NCBI RefSeq assembly: GCF_900143275.1
Contig: NZ_FSRO01000001.1
Location: 1,754,116 to 1,818,115 of the forward strand
Direction of reading: 5' to 3'
DNA: 64,000 nt
Source: Nitrosomonas cryotolerans ATCC 49181
GTDB lineage: Bacteria > Pseudomonadota > Gammaproteobacteria > Burkholderiales > Nitrosomonadaceae
Position numbers and translations under genes: made by a program
Notes under the pieces: generated by a model
Databases searched by the model: none
What the model was told of the DNA's origin: nothing
Seen by the model: only the letters and a program-made list of their open reading frames with translations
Shown here: positions 56,335 to 64,000 of the stretch, piece by piece
How the letters are laid out: each line of letters starts with the position of its first letter
How positions within the stretch are numbered: position 1 is the stretch's first letter

Positions 56335-59300
56335 GTGACCCAATTCTTCATTACGCGACCTATTTTTGCGTCGGTATTATCAATTGTAATTGTGCTGGCT
56401 GGTTTAGCTGCAGCCATGCAGTTGCCAATTGCACAATATCCTCAAATTACACCACCCACCGTTTTCGTAACGGCTACTTTCCCCGGCGCTAGTGCAGAGA
56501 CGTTGATAAAGACGGTTGCAGCACCTATCGAAGAAAAGTTAAGTGGAGTTGAAGGACTGCTGTATTTTAGTTCTACTGCTGATTCCAGTGGCAGTTTGAC
56601 TATAACGGTTACCTTTGAGATTGGTACAGATATTGATCGTGCAACGTTCAATGTAAGCAATGAAGTGAATACGGCGCTAGCTCGTCTACCGGATGAAGTG
56701 AGGCGTACCGGGGTTGTCGTACAGAAGCGTTCGAATGATTTGCTACTGGTCTTTGCGGTGACGTCGAAAGATAAGAAACATACCCCACTTTTTATAAGTA
56801 ATTACATTACTACTAATATCCTGGATGAGTTAAGGCGCGCTCCGGGTGTAGGTGAAGCAAGAGTATTCGGTGCGCAAGACTATGCTATTCGTATCTGGCT
56901 GCGGCCTGATCGTATGGCGCATTTAGGTATCACCACTAGCGATATTGTGACTGCGATTCGGGCACAAAATACACAATATGCAGTCGGTAAAATTGGCCAG
57001 GAGCCTGCATTGGCAGATCAACAACTGGTTTATACAGTAACAGCAAAAGGGCGATTACCGGAACCCGAGCAGTTTGAGAATATTATTCTGCGCGCTGATG
57101 GTCCTCGTGGGGTATTGCATCTCAAGGATGTGGCTCGTATCGAGCTTGGTGCGAAGGATTACAATATTCGTACCATATTGAATGGTGAGCCGGGTGTCGG
57201 TATTGGTGTTTTTTTGCGCTCAGGTGCTAACGCATTAGATACTGCGGAAGCCATTAAGTCTAAAATGCATGAGCTGAAGCAGGGTTTTCCTGAGGGCATT
57301 CAATATGTACTTCCTTATGATACCAGTGATTTTGTCAAGGCTTCAATTCGAGAGGTAGTTAAGACATTGGGTGAGGCCATGATACTGGTTATCCTGGTGG
57401 TGTATCTTTTTTTGCAAAGCTGGCGTGCGACATTGATCCCGATTATTGCTGTGCCCATTTCCCTCATTGGCACATTTGCCGGTTTATGGATATTGGATTA
57501 TTCGATTAATACCATGACATTATTTGCTATGGTGCTCTCTATCGGTATTGTGGTGGATGATGCTATTGTGGTATTGGAAAATATTGAACGATTAATTTCT
57601 CAAGAAAAGTTATCACCAATTAATGCTGCAATTAAAGCAATGCAGCAGGTGTCGAGTGCAGTGGTTGCCATGACTTTGGTACTGGTTGCAGTATTTATCC
57701 CGGTTGCTTTTCTGGGAGGGATGGCTGGGGAACTATATCGGCAATTTGCGGTGACTGTGGCTGTTGCTGGTGTTATTTCTGGGGTTGTTGCATTAACGCT
57801 TTCTCCTACACTTTGCGCCATGTTGCTTCAGTCAACACATAATAATGCCCGATTTTTTCAGCAATTTAATCGAATCTTTGATCGTATCCGTAATTTCTAT
57901 GTCAGTACGGTTAGATATTCTCTTCATCATTCACTGATTAGTTTGCTGGTATTTATGATGGTTGTTGGTGGTGTGATTTATCTATTGAAAATAATCCCTG
58001 GAAGTTTTGTGCCGCCAGAAGATCAGGGGTATGTAATTACTGCCGTTATATTGCCTGATAATGCAACGCTTGCCCGAACAATCCAAACCACAGATTCTAT
58101 TCGTGCAGAGATGGCAAAAGACCCTGCTGTAATCTTTCATTTCGCAGTTAATGGATTGGATTTTATTGGAGGTGGGAATAAAACAAATGTATCAACAATG
58201 TTCGTGCGTATGACGGATTGGTCTGAGCGATCAGCAACTGCGGATGATATTGTGGACAAGCTATTTGATATAGGTTCACAGCAATCTGATGGTTTAGCGC
58301 TTGCTTTTAATCCGCCTGCTATTCGTGGATTAGGCAGTACAGGTGGATTTGAAGCCTATATACAAAGCCGAACAAGTTCTGATCCACGTCAGTTATCTAA
58401 TGTAGTTAATAATCTGCTGGATAAGTTGGAACAAGAACCACTGCTGGCGTCCGTGAATACTTTTTTTAGGCCAACTGTACCTCAGCTTTTTGTTGAGGTC
58501 GATGAGGCGAAGGCAATTGCCCAGGGAGTTGCCATTGCGGATATTTATGCTACCTTACAAAGTACAATAGGTTCGTTCTATGTTAACGATTTTAATCGAT
58601 CGGGCCGAACGTATCGTGTGCAATTACAATCTGAAGCTGCATATCGCATGAAACCGGAGGATTTAGGGAAAGTTTATGTGCGTGCTCACTCATCAGGTCT
58701 GATGATTCCATTATCTGCCTTGAGTAAAGTAAGGCATGAAGTGGGTGCGGAGCAACTGGAACGCTTTAATGGTTTATTGTCAGCAAAAATAATGGGGCGA
58801 GGTGCTACAGGTGTCAGTTCAGGCGATACAATTAAATTGGTAGAGAAGATTGCGGCTCAAACATTGCCGGATGGTTATCAGATTGCTTGGACGGGTACCG
58901 CCTTTCAGGAAAAACAAACGGGTTCTGCAGCATTCTTTGCGTTTAGTCTTGCCATCATTATGGTGTTCTTGATTCTTGCTGCCCAATTTGAGACATGGGC
59001 GCTACCTTTAGCGGTCATCATGGCCGTGCCCTTTGCAATTGCGGGTGCATTGATGGCTGTATTATTGCGGGATATGCCAAATGATATTTACTTTCAGATT
59101 GGAATGGTAACGTTGATTGCTTTGGCGGCTAAGAACGCCATTTTGCTGGTTGAATTTGCCAGTCAAAAAATGAAAGAAGGTATCGATATTAAACAGGCCG
59201 CAATTCAGTCTGCACAATTACGTTTTCGACCTATTGTCATGACTTCAATGGCTTTTATATTAGGCGTGATCCCTTTGGTAATCGCTACTGGGGCAGGTTC

Positions 59301-59421
59301 TGCTGCCCGGCAATCAATGGGTACCGGCGTATTTGGTGGCATGATTATGGCGGCATTTATTGCAACTGTGTTCGTTCCATTATTTTTTTCTTGGTTTGTT
59401 AGCAAACATATGCCAGAGTAA
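56335..59421 (+). CDS. RND efflux pump, HAE1 family (AcrB-like)
   Basis: A 1028-residue proton-driven transporter with 12 predicted helices and two periplasmic loops. The start is GTG; MTQFFITRPIFASVLSIVIV is the standard N-terminus. The helix 4 charged pair (SIGIVVDDAIVVLENIER) and the GMAGELYRQFAVTVAVAG region are present, as is the late LIALAAKNAILLVEFASQ. HAE1 pumps expel hydrophobic drugs and solvents; the substrate here is not known. Confidence 0.94.
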   Translation: MTQFFITRPIFASVLSIVIVLAGLAAAMQLPIAQYPQITPPTVFVTATFPGASAETLIKTVAAPIEEKLSGVEGLLYFSSTADSSGSLTITVTFEIGTDIDRATFNVSNEVNTALARLPDEVRRTGVVVQKRSNDLLLVFAVTSKDKKHTPLFISNYITTNILDELRRAPGVGEARVFGAQDYAIRIWLRPDRMAHLGITTSDIVTAIRAQNTQYAVGKIGQEPALADQQLVYTVTAKGRLPEPEQFENIILRADGPRGVLHLKDVARIELGAKDYNIRTILNGEPGVGIGVFLRSGANALDTAEAIKSKMHELKQGFPEGIQYVLPYDTSDFVKASIREVVKTLGEAMILVILVVYLFLQSWRATLIPIIAVPISLIGTFAGLWILDYSINTMTLFAMVLSIGIVVDDAIVVLENIERLISQEKLSPINAAIKAMQQVSSAVVAMTLVLVAVFIPVAFLGGMAGELYRQFAVTVAVAGVISGVVALTLSPTLCAMLLQSTHNNARFFQQFNRIFDRIRNFYVSTVRYSLHHSLISLLVFMMVVGGVIYLLKIIPGSFVPPEDQGYVITAVILPDNATLARTIQTTDSIRAEMAKDPAVIFHFAVNGLDFIGGGNKTNVSTMFVRMTDWSERSATADDIVDKLFDIGSQQSDGLALAFNPPAIRGLGSTGGFEAYIQSRTSSDPRQLSNVVNNLLDKLEQEPLLASVNTFFRPTVPQLFVEVDEAKAIAQGVAIADIYATLQSTIGSFYVNDFNRSGRTYRVQLQSEAAYRMKPEDLGKVYVRAHSSGLMIPLSALSKVRHEVGAEQLERFNGLLSAKIMGRGATGVSSGDTIKLVEKIAAQTLPDGYQIAWTGTAFQEKQTGSAAFFAFSLAIIMVFLILAAQFETWALPLAVIMAVPFAIAGALMAVLLRDMPNDIYFQIGMVTLIALAAKNAILLVEFASQKMKEGIDIKQAAIQSAQLRFRPIVMTSMAFILGVIPLVIATGAGSAARQSMGTGVFGGMIMAAFIATVFVPLFFSWFVSKHMPE

Positions 59422-59632
59422 CCACGTGTGCTGGTGCAAAAGTAAGTAGGATTAACTTAAATCCAGAGGTTTTTGATATGGTTGGATACAAAAGAATGTG
59501 GCGTTAATAATGACCTGTTGAATCAATAGAATGATAATTAATTATTCGTAATTTTAAGGGCATAGCAAAAATAATCAAACCATTGTCTTTTGTATCTGCG
59601 CGTGAAACAGTATTTCCGCTACAATTGCGTAC

Positions 59633-61324
59633 ATGAAACTGACCAAGACGACAATGACCAAGGCCTATCGCGCCGCGAAAATGAAAAGCGGTAATATTTT
59701 TCTGGTGGGTATGATGGGAGCGGGAAAAACAACGATTGGTAGATCTCTAGCCAATTATATGGGGAAACGATTTATCGACTCGGATTATGAAATTCAGGAA
59801 CGCACTGGTGTCAAAATACCGGTGATTTTTGAGATTGAAGGAGAAGCGGGGTTTCGAAAACGTGAAACTGAAGTATTACGGGAGCTTGTGAGGCAGGATA
59901 ACATTATCTTGGCGACTGGTGGTGGAGCGGTGCTGAGCTGGGAAAACCGTGAATTATTGAAACGTTACGGTACTGTAATTTATTTGCGAGCATCTGTTAT
60001 CGACTTACATCGGCGCACCCGCCACGATAAAAATAGACCATTGCTTCAGGGTCGTAATTTGCGCAGTAAATTAACCGAGCTTTATGAACAACGGGATTCG
60101 CTTTATCGTGAAACGGCTCACTTAACGATTGATAGTGGTAAACAGGGTGTGCGTAATTTAGTACAAAAATTAATGCATAAGCTGGTTACTTTTAATTCTT
60201 CTAAATGCAATAGCAATAAAAATACGATGCAGACTATTACAGTAGACCTTGCTTCATCTTCAGAGCAACGTAGCTATCCAATTTATATCGGTAGTGGTAT
60301 TTTAGAGCGGGCAGAATTAATCCTGCCTCATTTGCCACAGAAACGTGTTGCTATCGTGAGTAATACTACCGTAGCGCCACTGTATATGGAAAAATTGCGT
60401 ATAGCGCTGGAAAATCATGGTGTAACTTGCGTGCCGATTATTCTGCCTGATGGTGAGGAATACAAGGATTGGGAAACCTTAAATAAGATTTTTGATGCTT
60501 TATTAAAACATCATTGTGAGCGGAATACTACAATTCTAGCATTAGGCGGGGGTGTTGTCGGTGATCTAACAGGGTTTGCAGCAGCAACCTACTTACGCGG
60601 CGTTCCATTTATTCAAATTCCCACCACATTATTAGCACAGGTGGATTCATCTGTTGGAGGTAAAACCGGAATTAATCATCCGCTTGGTAAAAATATGATC
60701 GGTGCGTTTTATCAGCCCCGCATGGTCATGGCTGACAGCGTAACATTGAATACTTTGTCTGACAGGGAATTGCGAGCAGGTATTGCTGAAATTATCAAGT
60801 ATGGCTTAATTCGAGATCCTGTCTTTTTTGACTGGCTTGAACAAAATATGATGCGCTTACTTGCACGTGATCCCGCTATTTTGAACGAAGCGATTCGTCG
60901 TAGCTGTGAAAATAAGGCTCAAATTGTTGCCACAGATGAAAGGGAAAGCGGGGTGCGTGCGCTGCTGAATCTCGGACACACTTTTGGTCATGCGATTGAA
61001 AATGGTATGGGTTATGGTGTTTGGTTACATGGAGAAGCAGTGGCAGCAGGAATAGTATTGGCGGCTGAGTTATCACGACGTATGAAACTCATAAGTGAAA
61101 CGGATGTTGTGCGTATACGCAAGATTTTTTCTCAGGCAGGGCTTCCGATACACGCGCCAAAACTCACGCCTGAAAATTATCTACAGCTCATGACTCTGGA
61201 CAAAAAGGTTGATGCAGGTAGAACTCGCTTTATTTTGCTAAACCGTATTGGTGAAGCGGTTATGCGTGCTGATGTTCCACGGGCAGTATTATTTGAGACA
61301 TTATCGGATTGTGCCACGGCATGA
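59633..61324 (+). CDS. aroKB: Fused shikimate kinase / 3-dehydroquinate synthase
   Basis: A single 563-residue frame. Residues about 18-180 are shikimate kinase: [20 protein letters not shown] with Walker [30 protein letters not shown]. After a Ser/Asn/Lys linker (about 183-197) residues 199-563 are dehydroquinate synthase: [60 protein letters not shown], and [11 protein letters not shown]. An ATG at 60227 could start AroB alone but has no ribosome site. Many relatives carry aroK and aroB as adjacent genes. The stop overlaps the next ATG (ATGA). Confidence 0.9.
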   Translation: MKLTKTTMTKAYRAAKMKSGNIFLVGMMGAGKTTIGRSLANYMGKRFIDSDYEIQERTGVKIPVIFEIEGEAGFRKRETEVLRELVRQDNIILATGGGAVLSWENRELLKRYGTVIYLRASVIDLHRRTRHDKNRPLLQGRNLRSKLTELYEQRDSLYRETAHLTIDSGKQGVRNLVQKLMHKLVTFNSSKCNSNKNTMQTITVDLASSSEQRSYPIYIGSGILERAELILPHLPQKRVAIVSNTTVAPLYMEKLRIALENHGVTCVPIILPDGEEYKDWETLNKIFDALLKHHCERNTTILALGGGVVGDLTGFAAATYLRGVPFIQIPTTLLAQVDSSVGGKTGINHPLGKNMIGAFYQPRMVMADSVTLNTLSDRELRAGIAEIIKYGLIRDPVFFDWLEQNMMRLLARDPAILNEAIRRSCENKAQIVATDERESGVRALLNLGHTFGHAIENGMGYGVWLHGEAVAAGIVLAAELSRRMKLISETDVVRIRKIFSQAGLPIHAPKLTPENYLQLMTLDKKVDAGRTRFILLNRIGEAVMRADVPRAVLFETLSDCATA

Positions 61325-62442
61325 ATAACTTAGCACCTTACGCAGTTTCATCAAGTAATACGCGTGGTCGGCGCATTGCTGAGACACCACCTATCGGACG
61401 GAGTGAATTTCAGCGCGATCGTGATCGGATTATTCATTCTACCGCATTCCGCCGTCTTGAATACAAAACTCAGGTTTTTGTCAATCATGAGGGAGATTTG
61501 TTTCGTACACGTTTGACGCATAGCCTGGAAGTTGCACAAATTGGTCGCTCTATTGCCAGAAATCTGTACCTGAATGAAGACTTAGTAGAAGCGATCACGT
61601 TAGCTCATGATCTAGGACATACGCCATTTGGTCATGCTGGTCAGGATGCATTAAATGACTGCATGAAAAATTATGGTGGTTTCGAGCATAATCTACAGTC
61701 TTTACGCGTGGTGGATGTACTGGAGGATCGTTATGCTGCCTTTGACGGTTTAAATCTTTGTTTTGAAACTCGCGAAGGCATACTCAAGCATGCGGCCAAA
61801 AAAACCGCCCGTAAAATGGGTGAGGTCGGTGAGCGTTTTGTACTCAATCAGAGGCCATCTCTGGAGGCACAATTAGCTAATCTTGCAGATGAAATTGCTT
61901 ATAATAATCATGATGTTGATGATGGTATTCGTTCCGGTTTGATTACGCAGACACAGCTGGAAGAAGTGACTATCTTTTCTCGCCATTTGGAGCGGGTAAA
62001 AAAACAATATCCTGTCCTTTCAGGACGGCGTCTGACACATGAAACTGTGCGTAGTATGATTAATACACTGGTTATCGATTTAACCAGGCAGAGTATGGAT
62101 AATATAAAAAATGCCGAGGTGGATAGCCTTTCCGCGGTACATTTGGCACCGCATTTGATTGGTTTCAGTGATAAGGTAAAAAAGGAACAGCAGGAATTAA
62201 AGAGATTTCTGCGTGATAATCTTTATCAGCATTACCGTGTGGTGCGTATGGGTAATAAAGCGCGCCACACGATAGAAAAGTTATTTGATATCTTTACTGC
62301 TAATATCCAGCTTCTTCCTCCGAAATATCAAGTGAAATTTCATCTGGACGAGCACCAGGCAATAGCTGATTATATCGCTGGTATGACTGATCGTTATGCG
62401 ATCAAGGAATATCAACGATTATTTACTATCGAAGAAAACTGA
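61321..62442 (+). CDS. dgt: dGTP triphosphohydrolase-like HD protein
   Basis: About 373 residues from ATG at 61321, which overlaps the aroKB stop as ATGA; the frame extends 4 codons further to GTG at 61309. HD-domain enzyme, likely hydrolysing dNTPs to deoxynucleosides and triphosphate. Motifs: [53 protein letters not shown] (metal-binding HD), and [16 protein letters not shown]. Gene order aroK-aroB-dgt is common in beta- and gammaproteobacteria. Confidence 0.93.
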   Translation: MNNLAPYAVSSSNTRGRRIAETPPIGRSEFQRDRDRIIHSTAFRRLEYKTQVFVNHEGDLFRTRLTHSLEVAQIGRSIARNLYLNEDLVEAITLAHDLGHTPFGHAGQDALNDCMKNYGGFEHNLQSLRVVDVLEDRYAAFDGLNLCFETREGILKHAAKKTARKMGEVGERFVLNQRPSLEAQLANLADEIAYNNHDVDDGIRSGLITQTQLEEVTIFSRHLERVKKQYPVLSGRRLTHETVRSMINTLVIDLTRQSMDNIKNAEVDSLSAVHLAPHLIGFSDKVKKEQQELKRFLRDNLYQHYRVVRMGNKARHTIEKLFDIFTANIQLLPPKYQVKFHLDEHQAIADYIAGMTDRYAIKEYQRLFTIEEN

Positions 62443-62554
62443 GTTGAGAAATGTTCTTTGTTTTCAGAGTATAAAATATGAATTATGTTGGTCTCGAATT
62501 TAAAGAAAGTGTGCTAAGCAGTGTAATGCTAAATGATTTATCAAATAGCGCGTA

Positions 62555-62620
62555 AAACTTCGTCCTTCAGGGCGGAGATATAAGCGCACAGGCGAAGCCT
62601 GTTTAATGCGGTCTTTGCTG
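62555..62620. mobile_element. Possible IS200/IS605-type end remnant
   Basis: The hairpin CGTCCTTCAGGGCG within CTTCGTCCTTCAGGGCGGAG, followed by AAGCGCACAGGCGAAGCCTG, resembles end structures of IS200/IS605-group elements. No TnpA or TnpB gene is present, and the adjoining IS3 element may have cut it. Weak. Confidence 0.3.
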
Positions 62621-62715
62621 TTGTTCAATATATTGCTTAATAATCGAGTGAAGTGGTACCGCAAAACTGGACAAGTTGTTAAGCTCTGATATGAGATAAA
62701 TAGAGAGACATAATC

Positions 62716-62997
62716 ATGAGCAAGAAACGCATGCAATATTCAACAGAATTCAAAGCCAAAATAGCCTTGGCAGCAATACGTGGAGAAGAAACGGTACCAC
62801 AACTAGCCGCTCGTTATCATATCCATCCCACGCAGATTAATAGCTGGAAACGTCATTTGATTGAAAAAGCCAGTGATTTGTTTGGTAAGAATGGTGACGC
62901 CAATAATAAGAGTGGTCATAGTGCCGACGATTTACATCGCGTGACTGGGCAATTGACGGTGGAACGCGATTTTTTAGCCAGAAAGCTCGATCATTAA
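62716..62997 (+). CDS. IS3-family OrfA (DNA-binding)
   Basis: A 93-residue protein starting MSKKRMQYSTEFKAKIALAA. It contains the helix-turn-helix of HTH_8/transposase_8 type (VPQLAARYHIHPTQINSWKR) and a C-terminal coiled part. It forms the N-terminal part of the OrfAB transposase through -1 frameshifting near its end. The frames are offset as required. Confidence 0.9.
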   Translation: MSKKRMQYSTEFKAKIALAAIRGEETVPQLAARYHIHPTQINSWKRHLIEKASDLFGKNGDANNKSGHSADDLHRVTGQLTVERDFLARKLDH

Positions 62998-63017
62998 GTG
63001 TTGCTGAGCGCAAAACA

Positions 63018-63845
63018 ATGATCGAGCACCACGAGAAACTAAGTCAATCGCGTCAATGCCATTTACTGGGTGTTGCACGCTCGTCGTATTATTATCAGCC
63101 ACAACCCACAGATGGGAGTGAGTTAATCTTGTTGCGTCAAATGGATGAGCAGTATTTGAAAACACCACAGTATGGTTCACGCAGTTATGCCACGTGGTTC
63201 AGGCGCCAGAGGAGGATGATAGGCCGCAAGAAAGCCACTTCAATGATGAAGATACTGGGCATTATTAGCACAGCACCAAAGCCCAAAACCAGTATTCCGG
63301 CCAAGCAGCACAAGAAGTATCCTTATCTGCTCAAAGGTAGGACCATTAGTCGTCCCAACCAAGTTTGGGCGACCGATATCACTTACGTGCCGATGGAAAA
63401 AGGTTTTGGCTATCTTGTTGCTATTATGGACTGGCATTCGCGTAAAGTATTGAGCTGGCGCATATCCAACACACTGGACGCTGATTTCTGTGTCCAGGCT
63501 TTGGAAGCTGCCATTCAGGATCATGGCTGTCCGAGAATCATGAATAGTGATCAGGGTGTGCAGTTTACCAGTGAGACATTTACATCAATGCTAAAAACCA
63601 ATGGTATACAGATCAGCATGGATGGCAAGGGCTGCTACTATGACAATATTTTTGTTGAACGACTATGGCGTACAGTCAAATACGAACATTTATATACTCG
63701 GGAATTTAACAATCTAAAGGAGGTAAGAAAAAGTTTAAATATTTGGTTCAATTGGTACAATCAGGAACGTTTTCATCAAAGTCTTGATGATCTAACACCA
63801 GATGAAGTTTACTATCAGAAGTATGCAATTCCTCAAGCTGCCTGA
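63018..63845 (+). CDS. IS3-family OrfB (DDE transposase)
   Basis: A 275-residue integrase-fold protein with the catalytic triad visible in WATDITYV, NSDQGVQF and NIFVERLW. The second Asp and the Glu are separated by 35 residues (DD35E). The frame is intact, so the element may be active. It starts 21 bases after OrfA in the -1 frame; the functional product would be the OrfAB fusion. The 3' end is closely related to the relic at 374-530. Confidence 0.92.
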   Translation: MIEHHEKLSQSRQCHLLGVARSSYYYQPQPTDGSELILLRQMDEQYLKTPQYGSRSYATWFRRQRRMIGRKKATSMMKILGIISTAPKPKTSIPAKQHKKYPYLLKGRTISRPNQVWATDITYVPMEKGFGYLVAIMDWHSRKVLSWRISNTLDADFCVQALEAAIQDHGCPRIMNSDQGVQFTSETFTSMLKTNGIQISMDGKGCYYDNIFVERLWRTVKYEHLYTREFNNLKEVRKSLNIWFNWYNQERFHQSLDDLTPDEVYYQKYAIPQAA

Positions 63846-63913
63846 GCTTGATTAACCAGCCATGTTAGAGCTTAATTTATCTTCAGGTTGTCTAGTTAAT
63901 GGGGGCCACTTCA

Positions 63914-64000
63914 ATCAATAGCCAAAAACTTCTGGTGAGAGCTTTTGCAAAAGTCTCAGAGAATTTATATTATAGAGAATCAAAGAAGATTTTTTAGATA
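63914..64000. other. Flank with CTTTTGCAAAAG palindrome
   Basis: After the IS end, GAGAGCTTTTGCAAAAGTCTC (63934-63954) contains a perfect 12-base palindrome with mirrored flanks. It resembles termini of some IS5-group elements, but the window ends too soon to tell. Confidence 0.25.

Larger units (their letters stand above)
62649..63913 (+). mobile_element. Complete IS3-family insertion sequence (1265 bp)
   Basis: Bounded by imperfect inverted repeats: left TGAAGTGGTACCGCAAAACT and right (complement) TGAAGTGGCCCCCATTAACT, both continuing into GGACAA/AGACAA. It encodes OrfA and OrfB in the usual -1 relation. No clear target duplication is seen (GAG left, ATC right), so one side may have rearranged. 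The 3' end matches the relic at 374-598. Confidence 0.88.

Noticed and set aside
62646-63916. Target-site duplication of the complete IS3 element
   Set aside because: Left flank GAG and right flank ATC do not match, so none can be claimed.

Overview
The window looks like chromosome from a chemolithoautotrophic ammonia-oxidising betaproteobacterium, most likely a Nitrosomonas-type organism. Pointers are a green-like form IA RuBisCO operon with CbbQ, CbbO and divergent CbbR, a norSY-senC-orf1 cluster for a CuA-containing nitric oxide reductase (sNOR) followed by a formate/nitrite channel, a single multicopper oxidase/cupredoxin pair, and a proteobacterial gshAB pair. The assignment is from gene content and protein similarity recalled from memory, not from a database search.

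Layout. 1-600: end of an IS5-family element nested in the 3' relic of an IS3-family element. 660-2465: two AT-rich accessory genes, a HEPN-like protein with an RNNMAH motif and a T5orf172 (GIY-YIG-like) protein with a topoisomerase-type zinc finger. 2780-3022: a tRNA-Asn 3' fragment that resembles an attachment site, then an intact tRNA-Thr(CGT). 3264-13916: housekeeping genes aroQ, accB-accC, prmA, a zinc-ribbon DUF3426 protein, metH, two small unknown genes, and a DsbA/FrnE-like protein placed directly behind a 112-bp MITE. 14037-16286: gshA-gshB. 16287-17700: a gene-poor, apparently decayed stretch. 17713-21960: norS-norY-senC-orf1 plus nirC. 22792-29629: two CPA2 (Kef/YbaL) antiporters around an Atm1-type ABC exporter and two small unknown genes. 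29970-36264: cbbO, cbbQ, cbbS, cbbL (all minus) and cbbR (plus). 36265-37135: a secreted EndoU-like nuclease and a small probable immunity partner. 37369-40523: rimO, earP, efp. 40740-43789: a Fur-family regulator (probably Zur), a small membrane protein and a ZnuD-like TonB receptor, the first and last preceded by nearly the same palindrome. 43804-43916: second MITE copy. 44130-51222: the iron-sulfur operon iscR-sufA-sufBCD-sufS-sufU-nfu, preceded by two tandem IscR-type boxes over a good promoter. 51581-54248: His-rich cupredoxin and membrane-anchored multicopper oxidase. 55111-59421: RND efflux pair. 59633-62442: a fused aroK-aroB gene coupled to dgt. 62649-63913: a complete IS3-family element of the same type as the relic at the left edge.

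How the parts fit. The cbb operon supplies carbon fixation, acc genes supply malonyl-CoA, and sNOR with NirC handles nitrogen oxides produced during ammonia oxidation. Iron-sulfur assembly, glutathione synthesis and the Atm1-type exporter form a plausible thiol/metal homeostasis set. Zinc uptake and copper handling have their own clusters. The most notable non-routine items are the HEPN plus T5orf172 pair in the mobile left end, the two IS5-related MITEs with 3-bp target duplications, the tandem IscR boxes, the matched Zur-like operators, the EndoU/immunity pair, and the AroK-AroB fusion.
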